A stretch of DNA of 64,000 bases. Source: Acidimicrobiaceae bacterium (GTDB taxonomy: Bacteria > Actinomycetota > Acidimicrobiia > Acidimicrobiales > Ilumatobacteraceae). Below are positions 53,199 through 62,799 of the stretch, piece by piece. Under the pieces are notes generated by a model. The model saw only the letters and a program-made list of their open reading frames with translations. It was not told where the DNA came from and searched no databases. Each line of letters starts with the position of its first letter. The stretch's first letter is position 1. The translations under genes were made by a program, and so were the position numbers. The stretch lies in contig JADKGZ010000001.1 of the NCBI GenBank assembly GCA_016722025.1, forward strand, positions 124,001 to 188,000. The letters run 5' to 3'.

Positions 53199-54047
53199 TC
53201 AGATCGCGTCGCCGACGCCGCTCGACGCGAGGTCGGGGCAGTGCGCCGCCAAGTAGGCATCGGTCGCCGGCACCTCCACCTCGTCGACCCGCAGGCTGGG
53301 GTCGTGGGCAAAGGGCGTGACCGCGACGTCGAAGCCCGTTGCTGCCTCGCCGACGATGGAAGCGAGCCGCTCGGTCGGCGCCTGCACCTCGATGACGGGG
53401 TTCTGCGGATCGCGAGCTCGTAGAGCGGCCAGCCACTGCGTGCCGAGCCGCCCGATGTCGTCGTCGGTCGCGCCTGCGGCGCGCAACGCTGCCAGCGCCT
53501 TGTCGGCGCGCCGACCGAACGGGCCGAGCAGGTCGTCGAGCACGGCCGACCGTTCTGCCGCGAGCTCACCGGGCCAACGGTCGGCGATGCCGGTGAGGGC
53601 CGCGACGACCGACGCCGCGGCCATCAGCTCCAGCGCGGCGATGTCGACACTGCGCAGTTCACCGAACGCGCCGGCGATGCCGATGGCCTGCACCGTGCCG
53701 CTGTACACCGCCCACGAGGAGCACCATGGGTCGTCGGCGTCGAGGCCCGGCACGCCGGTGGGCTCGGGAGCAGGCGTGGGCGCCGGCAGCGGAGTGCCGG
53801 GCTCCGTCACTGCCGAGGGCGTCGCAGCAACCGAGGTGGTCGCGTGTGTCGTGGACGTCATCGACGACGAGACTGCATCGTCGCTGCCGACCCCAGGGCT
53901 GCCCACCCCACTGCTGGCGGCCCCACTGCTGCCGCTGTCGTCGCTGCACGCCACGAGCAGCAACGCGCACCACGGAACAGCCAGCAGCCTGCGGGCCGGC
54001 GACCGTCGCCGGCCTGCGATCCTCCTCGACAGCGCAGCGCACAACAC
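53199..54047 (-). CDS. Secreted lipoprotein, unknown function
   Basis: About 282 residues. Arg-rich N-terminus, hydrophobic stretch and lipobox ALLLVAC, then a Ser/Gly/Thr/Pro linker of about 70 residues and a helical domain starting DADDPWCSSWAVYSGTVQAIG. Two further Cys (DDPWC and AHCPDL) may form a disulfide. GTG 54047 is the chosen start. It is divergent from the nucleoside hydrolase gene, 34 bases apart. No family recognised. Confidence 0.7.
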   Translation of the reverse strand: MLCAALSRRIAGRRRSPARRLLAVPWCALLLVACSDDSGSSGAASSGVGSPGVGSDDAVSSSMTSTTHATTSVAATPSAVTEPGTPLPAPTPAPEPTGVPGLDADDPWCSSWAVYSGTVQAIGIAGAFGELRSVDIAALELMAAASVVAALTGIADRWPGELAAERSAVLDDLLGPFGRRADKALAALRAAGATDDDIGRLGTQWLAALRARDPQNPVIEVQAPTERLASIVGEAATGFDVAVTPFAHDPSLRVDEVEVPATDAYLAAHCPDLASSGVGDAI

Positions 54048-54081
54048 GCCGGCGAGCGTAACGGTGGCAAGCTCTGCGTAT

Positions 54082-55032
54082 ATGTCGCCCACCCCGCTGC
54101 CGATCATCCTCGATTGCGACCCCGGCCACGACGACGCCATCGCGATCGTCGTCGCCGCCCACCACACGAACCTGCTGGGCATCACCACCGTGGCCGGCAA
54201 CGCCCCACTCGATGCCACCACGAGCAACGCCATCATCGTGCGCGACCTGCTGGGGCTGGAGTGCCCGGTGCACTCGGGAGCGAACCGACCGCTCACCCGA
54301 CCCGCGCGGCATGCCGGCTACGTGCACGGCGAGAGCGGCATGGATGGCGCCGATCTGCCGCCACCCAGCGGCCCACCCGCCAGCCACGACGCGGTCGGCT
54401 ACATCATCGAGGCGTGCCGCGCCCGGGAGGGCATCTGGCTGGTGCCCACCGGCCCGCTCACCAACATCGCCCTCGCGCTGCGCGCTGCACCCGACCTGGC
54501 GGGCCGTCTCGGCGGCATCTCGTTGATGGGTGGCGGCACGTTCGGCAACCGCACCGCCGCCGCCGAGTTCAACCTGTGGTGCGACCCGGAGGCTGCCGAC
54601 ATGGTCTTCACCTACGGTGGGCCGTTGATCATGTCGGGCCTCGATCTGACCCACCAGTTCCAAGCGCTGCCGCAACGCATCGAGGCGGTGCGCGCGCTGC
54701 CCGGTCACCTGGCCGCGGTGCTGGCCGACCTGTTCGACTTCTTCAGCAGCACCTACCGCGCGCGCCACCACCACATCGCCGGTGCGCCCGTGCACGACCC
54801 CTGCGCGGTGATGGCCCTCACTCACCCGCACCTCTTCACCCGCCGGCTTGCGCACGTGGAGATCGAGACGCGTGGACGGCTCACCGCCGGCATGACCGTC
54901 ATCGACCAACGCGACTTGAAGGAGGTGCCCGACGCCAACTGCGACGTGCTCACCGGCATCGACGCGGACGCCGCGTGGGACGTGGTCGTCGCCGCAATCG
55001 CGAGCGGTGGTGCGCCCTCGGCGCTGCCCTGA
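54082..55032 (+). CDS. Inosine-uridine preferring nucleoside hydrolase family protein
   Basis: Cleaves the N-glycosidic bond of ribonucleosides (IUNH). 316 residues, intact. Calcium-binding active-site motif ILDCDPGHDDAIAI at residues about 9-22, VAGNAPLDATTSN, HGESGMDGADLP, TGPLTNIALAL and the C-terminal PVHDPCAVMALTHP with the second Asp. Start ATG 54082. Probably a nucleoside salvage enzyme; substrate range cannot be read. Confidence 0.93.
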   Translation: MSPTPLPIILDCDPGHDDAIAIVVAAHHTNLLGITTVAGNAPLDATTSNAIIVRDLLGLECPVHSGANRPLTRPARHAGYVHGESGMDGADLPPPSGPPASHDAVGYIIEACRAREGIWLVPTGPLTNIALALRAAPDLAGRLGGISLMGGGTFGNRTAAAEFNLWCDPEAADMVFTYGGPLIMSGLDLTHQFQALPQRIEAVRALPGHLAAVLADLFDFFSSTYRARHHHIAGAPVHDPCAVMALTHPHLFTRRLAHVEIETRGRLTAGMTVIDQRDLKEVPDANCDVLTGIDADAAWDVVVAAIASGGAPSALP

Positions 55033-55104
55033 GGAGCCGCTTCGACACCGCATCGACCTCGCTCCAACTAGGGGCCCGCACGACGCACGCACGTACGCTG
55101 CGGC

Positions 55105-56157
55105 ATGCGTGCAGCCGTGATGCGTGACTGGCAACTGCGAGTCGACGACCTCCCCGACCCCACACCTGGCCCGGGCCAAGTGCTCACCAAGGTGCTCGCG
55201 TGCGGCATCTGCGGCAGCGACCTGCACATGCTGCGTCACGGCGAGGAGTCGCGCCGCCTCACCGACGAGCTGCTGGCCGACGCCGCGCCTGACCCGATGG
55301 GCGTGAAGATGTTCGAGCCCCAGGCCGACACGGTGATGGGGCACGAGTTCTGCTGCGAAGTGGTCGAGCTGGGGCCGGGCTGCAGCAACCTGCAGGTGGG
55401 CGACGTGATCGTCAGCCTGCCCGTGGCCTTCGACACCGAAGGCCTGCACGCCGTGGGCTACTCCAACCGCTACAACGGTGGCTACGCCGAACTGATGGTG
55501 CTCAACGAGCTCACCGGCATCAAGGTGCCGGCAGGCCTCCCGGCAGAGATGGCTGCGCTCACCGAGCCGCTGGCGGTCGGCGTGCACGCAGTGGCCAAGA
55601 GCCGCATCGCCGGCGGCGACAGCGCCATCGTGCTGGGCGCCGGCCCGGTGGGCCTGGCGTGCGTGGCCGAGCTGCGCATGCGCGGCATCGGCCCCATCGT
55701 GGTGGCCGACTTCTCGGCCAAGCGACGCGATCTGGCGGCGCAGCTCGGTGCCGACGTGGTGGTCGACCCGCGCGACACACCGGCCATCGAGGCGTGGCGC
55801 AAGATCGACGGCGTGCGCCCGCTGGTCATCTTCGAGGCAGTGGGTGTGCCCGGCATGATCGAACAGGCGATGCGCATGGCGCCCAAGGACGCTCGCATCC
55901 TGGTGGTGGGCGCGTGCATGCAGGAGGACCGCATCCACCCGATGCTGGGCATCGGCCGCGAACTGAGCATCCAGTTCGCGCTGGCGTACGACCCGATGGA
56001 GTTCGCCGCCGCGTTGCAGGCCATCGCCGACGGCAAGATCGACCTGTCGCCGTGGCTCACCGGCACCGTCGGCGTGGAGGGCGTGCCGCAGGCCTTCGCC
56101 GACCTCGCCGACCCCGAGCACCACGCCAAGATCCTCGTCGTCCCCACCTTTACGTAA
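55105..56157 (+). CDS. Zinc-type alcohol dehydrogenase (MDR family)
   Basis: 350-residue medium-chain dehydrogenase. Catalytic zinc ligands Cys in ACGICGSDLH and His-Glu in TVMGHEFCCEV. Rossmann motif VLGAGPVGLACVAEL with the acidic end VVADFS (NAD preference). The four-Cys structural zinc loop of classical ADHs is absent (VSLPVAFDTEGLHAVGY takes its place). VIFEAVGVPGMIEQAM is the usual distal block. ATG 55105. Reaction and substrate are unknown. Confidence 0.92.
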   Translation: MRAAVMRDWQLRVDDLPDPTPGPGQVLTKVLACGICGSDLHMLRHGEESRRLTDELLADAAPDPMGVKMFEPQADTVMGHEFCCEVVELGPGCSNLQVGDVIVSLPVAFDTEGLHAVGYSNRYNGGYAELMVLNELTGIKVPAGLPAEMAALTEPLAVGVHAVAKSRIAGGDSAIVLGAGPVGLACVAELRMRGIGPIVVADFSAKRRDLAAQLGADVVVDPRDTPAIEAWRKIDGVRPLVIFEAVGVPGMIEQAMRMAPKDARILVVGACMQEDRIHPMLGIGRELSIQFALAYDPMEFAAALQAIADGKIDLSPWLTGTVGVEGVPQAFADLADPEHHAKILVVPTFT

Positions 56158-56221
56158 AGTCTGTCGAGCGCTGACCTGGTGCTGTGAACACCGGGTCTTG
56201 ACACAAAGCGGAGCAGCACCG

Positions 56222-58312
56222 ATGAGCGACACGTTTCCACGGCAGTACGCACGAACGCAACGACTCACACTGGGTGATCCGCGCACCATCACCGTGGCGG
56301 CCGACGGGCAACGGGTGCTCTTCGCCCGCAGCCGCGCCGGCGACGACCCGGTGAACTGCTTGTGGGTGCTCGACATCGCCACGGGCGAGGAGCGGCTGGT
56401 CGCCGACCCCCTGCACCTGCTGGATGCTGCCGACGACGAGCACCTTCCGATCGAGGAGCGGCTGCGACGCGAACGAATGCGAGAAGGCGCCGGCGGCATC
56501 ACCTCCTACGCCACCGATGCCGCCAGCACGGTCGCTGCGTTCGCGCTCGGCGGGCACCTGTTCGTGGCAGGGTTGCTGTCGGGCCAGGCGCGCGAGTTGG
56601 TCGTCGACGGCCCCGTCTTCGACCCCCGCCCCGACCCGGTGGCCACTTGCGTCGCCTACGTCTGCGGACGCACGCTGCGCATCGCCGAGCTCGATGGCAG
56701 CAGCTGGGAGCTGGCCGGCGACGAGCACCCCGACATCAGCTGGGGAAGCGCCGACTTCATCGCCGCCGAAGAGATGGGCCGCTACCGCGGTTACTGGTGG
56801 AGCCCCGACGGCGCCGCAATCGCAGCAACCCGTGCCGACATCGGCCCGGTGCAGCGTTGGTACATCAGCGACCCGGCAAACCCCGACCAGCAGGCGAACG
56901 AGGTGGCGTATCCTGCCGCCGGCACCCCCAACGCCGACGTCACGCTGCACGTGCTGGCGCTCGATGGCGGCAGCACCGAAGTGGTCTGGGATCGCGACAC
57001 CTACCCGTACCTCGCCGACGTGCAGTGGGCAGACTCCCAGCGACTGCTGCTCACTGTTCAGTCGCGCGACCAGCGCTCGCTGATGGTGCTCGCAGCCGAC
57101 CCCCGTCACGGTGGCACGGAACCGATCTTCGCCGACGGCGACACCGCCTGGGTGGAGCTCGTGCCAGGCACGCCGGAAGTGCTCGACGACGGCCAACTGG
57201 TGATGACGGCCGATCGCGACGGTGCCCGCCGGCTGATGGTCGACGGCAACGCAGTGACACCCATCGACCTGCAGGTGCGCGCCGTCGTCACCGCCCAGGA
57301 CGACGAGGTCTACTTCCTCGCCAACCCCATCGCCGACGCCACCGTGCAACATGTCTGGCGGTGGCGCACCGACGGCACGCTCGCTGCGCTCACCGACGAG
57401 CCCGGCGTGCACACCGCCGCCATCGGAGGCAGCACCGTCGTGTTGCGCACAGCAGTGCTCGACGAGCCGGGCGCAACCACGCAGGTGGTGGACGGGCCCA
57501 CCATCAGCACCTTTGCGCAGCAGCCGCTGGTCACCCCCAACCTGTCGTTGCACCGCTACGGCGACAAGGCGCTGGCGACGGCAGTGCTGCTGCCTTCATA
57601 CCGCACCGCCGGCGACGACGGCCCTCTGCTGCCCGTGCTGCTCGACCCCTACGGCGGGCCGCACGCGCAGCGCGTGCTGCGCTCGCACAACGCGTACCTC
57701 ACCTCGCAGTGGTTCGCCGACCAAGGGTTCGCGGTCGTCGTCATCGACGGGCGAGGTACGCCGGGCCGTGGGAGCGAGTGGGAACGGTCGGTGCAGCGGG
57801 ATCTGGCCACAGGCCCACTCGACGATCAAGTGGCAGCGCTCGCAGCCGCGGCGCAGGAACATCCGCTCGATCTCACACGAGTGGCCATCCGCGGGTGGAG
57901 CTTCGGCGGTTACCTCGCGGCGCTTGCCGTTCTGCGCCGGCCCGATGTGTTCCATGCGGCCATCGCCGGTGCGCCGGTCACCGAGTGGCGGCTGTACGAC
58001 ACGCACTACACCGAGCGCTACTTGGGTGATCCCAGCAGCGATGCGACCGCGTACGCCGCCAACTCGCTGCTGCCGCTCGCCGGCGAGCTCTCCCGCCCGT
58101 TGCTGCTCGTGCACGGTCTCGCCGATGACAACGTGGTGGCGGCTCATACGCTGCAACTGTCGAGTGCACTGCTCTCCGCCGGCAAGCCACACGAGGTGCT
58201 GCCGCTCGTGGGGGTCACGCACATGACCCCTCAGGAGGTGGTCGCGGAGAACCTGCTGCTGCATCAGCTCGACTTCCTCCAACGGTCGTTGGGCCTGCGC
58301 GACGCCCACTAG
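56222..58312 (+). CDS. S9 family prolyl oligopeptidase/DPP-IV-like peptidase
   Basis: 696 residues, intact. N-terminal DPP IV-type beta-propeller (residues about 40-440), including EEMGRYRGYWWSPDGAAIAATR and the TLHVLALDGG blade, then the alpha/beta hydrolase. Catalytic Ser in RGWSFGGYLA, Asp in VHGLADDNV and His in VGVTHMTP; the GGP oxyanion strand is in PYGGPHAQRV. The EE motif (AAEEMGRY) matches the N-terminus binding Glu pair of DPP IV, favouring dipeptidyl peptidase activity. No signal peptide is seen. A GGAG site precedes ATG 56222. Confidence 0.93.
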   Translation: MSDTFPRQYARTQRLTLGDPRTITVAADGQRVLFARSRAGDDPVNCLWVLDIATGEERLVADPLHLLDAADDEHLPIEERLRRERMREGAGGITSYATDAASTVAAFALGGHLFVAGLLSGQARELVVDGPVFDPRPDPVATCVAYVCGRTLRIAELDGSSWELAGDEHPDISWGSADFIAAEEMGRYRGYWWSPDGAAIAATRADIGPVQRWYISDPANPDQQANEVAYPAAGTPNADVTLHVLALDGGSTEVVWDRDTYPYLADVQWADSQRLLLTVQSRDQRSLMVLAADPRHGGTEPIFADGDTAWVELVPGTPEVLDDGQLVMTADRDGARRLMVDGNAVTPIDLQVRAVVTAQDDEVYFLANPIADATVQHVWRWRTDGTLAALTDEPGVHTAAIGGSTVVLRTAVLDEPGATTQVVDGPTISTFAQQPLVTPNLSLHRYGDKALATAVLLPSYRTAGDDGPLLPVLLDPYGGPHAQRVLRSHNAYLTSQWFADQGFAVVVIDGRGTPGRGSEWERSVQRDLATGPLDDQVAALAAAAQEHPLDLTRVAIRGWSFGGYLAALAVLRRPDVFHAAIAGAPVTEWRLYDTHYTERYLGDPSSDATAYAANSLLPLAGELSRPLLLVHGLADDNVVAAHTLQLSSALLSAGKPHEVLPLVGVTHMTPQEVVAENLLLHQLDFLQRSLGLRDAH

Positions 58313-58323
58313 GTTCGGCAGTG

Positions 58324-58725
58324 ATGAAACAGCGTCTGAAAGATCTGTACAGCCACGTCTCGGTGCACGCGACCGCCAACCGCGAGCACGAGGCGGCTGT
58401 GGAGCTGCTGTTGCTGGTGATGATGGCCGACCGTCACATCTCCACCGATGAGGTGGAGACCATCCGCAGCATCAGCGACGACTCCGGTTGGGAAACCGAC
58501 ACGTTCTCCTTCGATCAGTACATCGGACCCGCATCGGCCAAGGTTCGTGCCGCACTGGCCGAGCACGCCGTCGATGCGCTGCTCGACGACATCGACGCTC
58601 GCGTCGCCAGCACGGTGCTGCGCTCGGCCCTGTTCAGCGCTGCGCGCGAGGTGGCCGGCGCCGACCACGAGCTCGACGCCGACGAGGAGAGCCTGCTGGG
58701 TCAGATCGCCGCCCGCTTCGACTGA
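58324..58725 (+). CDS. TerB-like protein
   Basis: 133 residues, all helical, resembling TerB/DjlA-type domains (LLLVMMADRHISTDEVETIRSISDD; VLRSALFSAAREVAGADHELDADEESLLGQIA). Acidic residues in the two repeats (ADRHISTDEVE and ADHELDADEES) form the expected metal-binding pattern. Follows the S9 peptidase gene after 11 bases. In tellurite resistance operons TerB acts with TerC/D; none is present here. Confidence 0.85.
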   Translation: MKQRLKDLYSHVSVHATANREHEAAVELLLLVMMADRHISTDEVETIRSISDDSGWETDTFSFDQYIGPASAKVRAALAEHAVDALLDDIDARVASTVLRSALFSAAREVAGADHELDADEESLLGQIAARFD

Positions 58726-58749
58726 ACCGGCGCTCGCCGTGCCTGGCGC

Positions 58750-59721
58750 TCAGTAGTCGCCACCGATGCCGATGTACACGTGACCGCCACACGTGGCCTC
58801 GCCGTACTCGTCGAGCAGCGGGCTGGCTGCAGGCAGCGAGCCCGCGATCACCATGCCGAGGGCCAGCGAGTGACCGCCGATGCGATCGATGCGGGCATCC
58901 TCGGTGTCCCAGCTGATGCCATCGGACGTCGATGCATGCAGCGCGACCAGGAACTGCGACCCGGCACCACCGTCGCACCGCACGCCGGAGACCTGACTGA
59001 CGGAGCCGGCAACCGGGACGACGAACGCGACGCCGGCGCCGTTGTCGAATCGGAAGATGCAACCGTCGGCGCCGACGCCGAACACGCCGAGGTTGTACCC
59101 GGAAGCGTTGCTGCCGACGATGGCGAGCAACTCGTCGCGGTTGGTGCCCTCGGGCGCACCCAGCGAGAAGTCGACGTCGACGCTGTCGAGCAGTGCCGCA
59201 AATCCCACACCCAAGTCGCCCAACGCCCAGGTGGACGATTCGCCGCCGGTGACCTCGGTACGCACGAACCAGTCGGCGCCGCTGCCGTTGGGCTCGCCCC
59301 ACGACACGCCGGCATCATCGACGCCATCTCCGTTCCAGTCGCCGACGACGGGCGTGACCTGCACGGCGCCGCCGCTGGGGCTGCTGGTGCCGGCACACGC
59401 TGCGGGCGGTGGCGCCACCGTCGGTGCGACGGTGATCGGCGCGACGGTGGTGGCGGGCGGGGCGGTGGTCTCGACGATGGTGGTCTCGACGACGCTGGTC
59501 GCGACGGCGGTTGATGAGGTGGGCACGGTGGTGCTCGTGGAGTCGCCGCCGATGCTGGTGGTGCTGGCGTTCGACGATGCCGACGACTGTGTCACGTCGG
59601 CGCCGGAGATCGACTTCGAGTCGCTGCACGCTGTGGCGAGGAGGCCGAAGGCTGCGAACGATGCGACTGCGACAGCGGCGCGGCCGGTCGATGAGCGGAC
59701 GGGGCGGGTGCGATGCGACAT
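58750..59721 (-). CDS. Lipoprotein with FG-GAP-like repeats
   Basis: 323 residues. Tat/Sec-like N-terminus RTRPVRSSTGRAAVAVAS, lipobox GLLATAC, then a Thr/Val/Pro-rich stalk of about 80 residues. After PPPAACAGTSSPSGG comes a beta-propeller-like domain with the calcium-loop pattern GDWNGDGVDDAGVSW and repeats of ..ADWFVRTEV, GTNRDELLAIVG and GGAGSQFLVALH. Such modules bind ligands at the cell surface. Converges on the TerB-like gene with 24 bases between. Unknown ligand. Confidence 0.75.
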   Translation of the reverse strand: MSHRTRPVRSSTGRAAVAVASFAAFGLLATACSDSKSISGADVTQSSASSNASTTSIGGDSTSTTVPTSSTAVATSVVETTIVETTAPPATTVAPITVAPTVAPPPAACAGTSSPSGGAVQVTPVVGDWNGDGVDDAGVSWGEPNGSGADWFVRTEVTGGESSTWALGDLGVGFAALLDSVDVDFSLGAPEGTNRDELLAIVGSNASGYNLGVFGVGADGCIFRFDNGAGVAFVVPVAGSVSQVSGVRCDGGAGSQFLVALHASTSDGISWDTEDARIDRIGGHSLALGMVIAGSLPAASPLLDEYGEATCGGHVYIGIGGDY

Positions 59722-59782
59722 GACGTGCTCCTTGTGGTGGGACCGTACTTGCCCCTGAAGAGCAGCGACAGCCCCGCGTCTG

Positions 59783-60673
59783 TCACCTTTTGCGAGCAAT
59801 CGCGATTCTGTCGTGCCCGGCGAGATCGGGCCTCACTTCCACGTCGGCGAGGCCGGCGGCCTGCAGCACGTCGACGACCGCAGCGGCCTGGCCGCTGCCG
59901 ATCTCCACGACCAACCACCCACCCGATCGCAACCACTCGGCGGAGCCGGCCGCGAGGGTGCTCACGTGGGCCAGGCCGTTGTCGTCGGCGAACAGCGCGA
60001 TGGAGGGCTCCCAGGCACGAACCGCCTCCTGCACTCGCTCGTCGTCGTGAGCGATGTAGGGAGGGTTCGAGACCACGACCGCCAACTGGCCACGCAACGT
60101 GGGCGGCAGCGCCACGAACCACGAACCATGCCCGAATCGCACTGCGGTACCGGCCATGCCCAGCCCGGCGGTGTTGGCACGGGCAACGTCGAGCGCCTCG
60201 GCGGACACATCGGTGAGCCACACCTCCGCGAGCCCCCGCGGCAGCTCGGTCGCCAGTGACAGGCCGATCGCCCCGCTGCCGGTGCCGAGATCGGCCAATT
60301 GCAGCGGCCGGTCGGCATGCTCCAGCGCTGCCTGCCGGGCGCAACCGAGCGCCACTTCCACCACCAGTTCGGTCTCGGGGCGCGGGATCAGGACTCGCTG
60401 ATCCACCAACAGATCGAGTCGTCGGAACGACCAGTGGCCCAGCACGTACTGCAGTGGCTCGCCCTGGCGCACACGGGCGAGCATGCTGTCGAGATGAGCG
60501 ACGCAACGCTCGGTCGCGGGCTGCGCCACCACCTCCAGGAACTCGGGGCCGAAGGCACCACTGGCCTCCTCGCACAACCAGCGCGCCTGCGGTCTGCCGG
60601 TGACCAACGACGTCTCGTCCCACAGCGTGCGCCAGGTCAGCGTGCCAGTTGCAGGCGCGGGGTCGGTGGTCAT
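59783..60673 (-). CDS. prmC: Release factor glutamine methyltransferase
   Basis: Methylates the Gln of the GGQ motif in RF1/RF2. 296 residues. N-terminal helical domain, then the linker QYVLGHWSFRRLDLLVDQRVLIPRPETELVVE, SAM motif LADLGTGSGAIGLSLA, and the catalytic NPPY in VVVSNPPYIAHDD. Lies 4 bases after prfA, its substrate gene, in the classic prfA-prmC order. Confidence 0.96.
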   Translation of the reverse strand: MTTDPAPATGTLTWRTLWDETSLVTGRPQARWLCEEASGAFGPEFLEVVAQPATERCVAHLDSMLARVRQGEPLQYVLGHWSFRRLDLLVDQRVLIPRPETELVVEVALGCARQAALEHADRPLQLADLGTGSGAIGLSLATELPRGLAEVWLTDVSAEALDVARANTAGLGMAGTAVRFGHGSWFVALPPTLRGQLAVVVSNPPYIAHDDERVQEAVRAWEPSIALFADDNGLAHVSTLAAGSAEWLRSGGWLVVEIGSGQAAAVVDVLQAAGLADVEVRPDLAGHDRIAIARKR

Positions 60674-60677
60674 CGGC

Positions 60678-61742
60678 TCAGGCTTGCCCGGCCAGTTGAC
60701 GTGCCCGTTCCTCGGCCGTGAGGGCGTCGACGGTCTCGTCGAGGTCGCCGGCCAATACATCCTGCAGGCGATAGATGGTGAACCCGATGCGATGGTCGGT
60801 GAGGCGGTTCTCCTTGAAGTTGTAGGTGCGGATCTTCTCGCCGCGCCCGCCACCACCCACTTGCGACCTGCGTTCGGCGGAGGCCGCCGCGTTGTGCTCC
60901 TCCTCGGCCAGCTTCAGCAGCCGCGCACGCAGCACCACCATCGCGCGGGCCCGGTTCTGGATCTGGCTGCGCTCGTCCTGCATCGTGACCACCACCCCCG
61001 TGGGTTTGTGCGTGATGCGCACGGCCGAGTCGGTGGTGTTCACGCTCTGGCCGCCGGCCCCGCTGCTGCGGTAGACATCGACCTCGAGATCTCTCTCGTC
61101 GATCTGCACCTCCACCTCCTCGGCTTCGGGCAGCACGAGCACCGTCGCGGACGACGTGTGGATGCGGCCCTGGCTCTCGGTGATCGGTACCCGCTGCACA
61201 CGATGCGTGCCACCTTCGAACTTCAGCCGGCTCCACGCCGTATCACCGTTGATGAGCATCGTGACCTGATTGACGCCACCCAGGTCGCTGTCGTCGTGGT
61301 TGAGCACCTCCACCGACCAGCCCTTGGCGGCGGCGAACGCTCGATACATGTCGTACAGGTCGCGAGCGAAGAGGTTCGCTTCCTCGCCGCCTTCCGCGCC
61401 GCGGATCTCCATGATGACCGCCCGCCCGTCGTTGGGGTCCTTGGGCAGCATCAGCAGCCGCAGCTCCTCCTCGAGATCGGCGAGCTCAGCCTCCGTGGTC
61501 GCGAGCTCGTCCTTCAACGATTCGCGTTCGTCGTCGGTGGCCATGGTGAGCAGCTCGCGCGCGGCCTCGGCGTCGGCCGTTCGGGCGTGATACCGGCGTA
61601 CGCAATCGACCACCGGCGTCAGGTCCTTGTAGCGCCGCGTGACGTCGCGCATGCGCGACTGGTCGTTGACGATGTCGGGGTCGGACAAGCTCGCCTCCAG
61701 CGAGACGAACTCGTCTTCCACGGACTGCAATCGATCGAACAC
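60678..61742 (-). CDS. prfA: Peptide chain release factor 1
   Basis: Recognises UAA/UAG stop codons. 354 residues. GGQ motif in VYRSSGAGGQSVNTTDSAVRITH; the decoding domain segment THRVQRVPITESQGRIHTSSATV is intact; C-terminal REKIRTYNFKENRLTDHRI-type block reads GEKIRTYNFKENRLTDHRIGF. GTG start 61742. Forms an operon with prmC. Confidence 0.97.
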   Translation of the reverse strand: MFDRLQSVEDEFVSLEASLSDPDIVNDQSRMRDVTRRYKDLTPVVDCVRRYHARTADAEAARELLTMATDDERESLKDELATTEAELADLEEELRLLMLPKDPNDGRAVIMEIRGAEGGEEANLFARDLYDMYRAFAAAKGWSVEVLNHDDSDLGGVNQVTMLINGDTAWSRLKFEGGTHRVQRVPITESQGRIHTSSATVLVLPEAEEVEVQIDERDLEVDVYRSSGAGGQSVNTTDSAVRITHKPTGVVVTMQDERSQIQNRARAMVVLRARLLKLAEEEHNAAASAERRSQVGGGGRGEKIRTYNFKENRLTDHRIGFTIYRLQDVLAGDLDETVDALTAEERARQLAGQA

Positions 61743-61762
61743 CGGTGTACGAGGCTACGGCC

Positions 61763-62746
61763 TCAGCCCACCGCGACGACGGTGATCGGAGGGGATACCA
61801 GCCCGGCGAGACGGTGCTGGATGTCGAGCGCATCGCGAGCGGGCAGCACCACCAGGCACTCGTTCGTGCCCAGCGCGGCACGAGCATCGACTGCGAACGG
61901 CACCACGTCGATGTCGACGCCACTGCTGCACACGACGGCCACGACCCGACCGTCGATCGTGGCAGTCGCCACGCACGGCACTGCGTCCTTCACGTTGGCC
62001 CGCGGCACGGGAGGGGCGGCTTCGGCCACCGACGAGGCGGCGATCAGGTGTGGTTGCGCGACCAGGCGAGCACGCAGCGATCGCTCCTGCGCCAACATGT
62101 TGAGCGGATGCCGCGGCGCGCCAGGACGACGGTGTGCGCCGACGGAGCGCACCACGTCGGCCAACGCCTCGGCGGTGGGCCGGTTGCCGTGCAGCATCAG
62201 GAACGCTTCACGGTCGTGCGCACCGACGCCAACCTCCAGGCGCACCTCATCGGTGTGGGGGTCGGTGACCACACGGCAGACCTCGAGCCCGTCGACTTCG
62301 CCCACCAGCACGCCGTGCTCCACCACGGGCAGCGCCCCGCCTGCGGAGACCGTGGCTGCGAACGCCTGGTGCTCGGCCGGCAGCGCAGGTGCCACCGGTA
62401 ACGGCTCTGGCAGCGCCGGCAGCAGCGTGCGCCCCTCGATGTGCCAGACGGCGACAGGGAAGGTGAACGCGGCGGCGCGCCGCGCCAGCAGCCCGGTGCC
62501 GTGTTCGGCCAGCACGTGCAGTTCGACGGCATTGCGGCGCACGGCCCAGCCCAACGCAGCGCCCAGGCCGCGCTCGGGTTGTTCGTCGAGCAGCACCCAC
62601 GCCGCGCCATCCAGGAGCAACGCCGCGCCGGCGCCGAACTCGCCGGCCTGCTCGGCAGCGACGTCGGCGGGCGCACCCAAGTGGTCGCGAACCAGCGCGC
62701 GCAACTTGAGCGCATTGAGTTGCGGGCGGCGTGACTGCTCGTTCAT
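61763..62746 (-). CDS. Conserved hypothetical protein upstream of prfA
   Basis: 327 residues, no TM helix or signal. N-terminal RRPQLNALKLRALVRDHLGAP is helical; AALLLDGAAWVLLDEQPERGLGAALGWA follows; the middle has ..VCRVVTDPHTDEVRLEVGVGAHDREAFLMLHG; the C-terminal half ends ..CLVVLPARDALDIQHRLAGLV. Not recognised beyond a general alpha/beta look. ATG 62746. Ends 21 bases from prfA, same strand, so probably cotranscribed with prfA-prmC. Confidence 0.75.
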   Translation of the reverse strand: MNEQSRRPQLNALKLRALVRDHLGAPADVAAEQAGEFGAGAALLLDGAAWVLLDEQPERGLGAALGWAVRRNAVELHVLAEHGTGLLARRAAAFTFPVAVWHIEGRTLLPALPEPLPVAPALPAEHQAFAATVSAGGALPVVEHGVLVGEVDGLEVCRVVTDPHTDEVRLEVGVGAHDREAFLMLHGNRPTAEALADVVRSVGAHRRPGAPRHPLNMLAQERSLRARLVAQPHLIAASSVAEAAPPVPRANVKDAVPCVATATIDGRVVAVVCSSGVDIDVVPFAVDARAALGTNECLVVLPARDALDIQHRLAGLVSPPITVVAVG

Positions 62747-62799
62747 CGCCGCCACGATACGGCCCCGGCGGACCAGCGCTTCGGGCGGACGACGACGGA

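Noticed and set aside
53659..56502. A 947-codon minus-strand ORF
   Set aside because: It is antisense to the nucleoside hydrolase and alcohol dehydrogenase genes and has no family motifs; a high-GC shadow.
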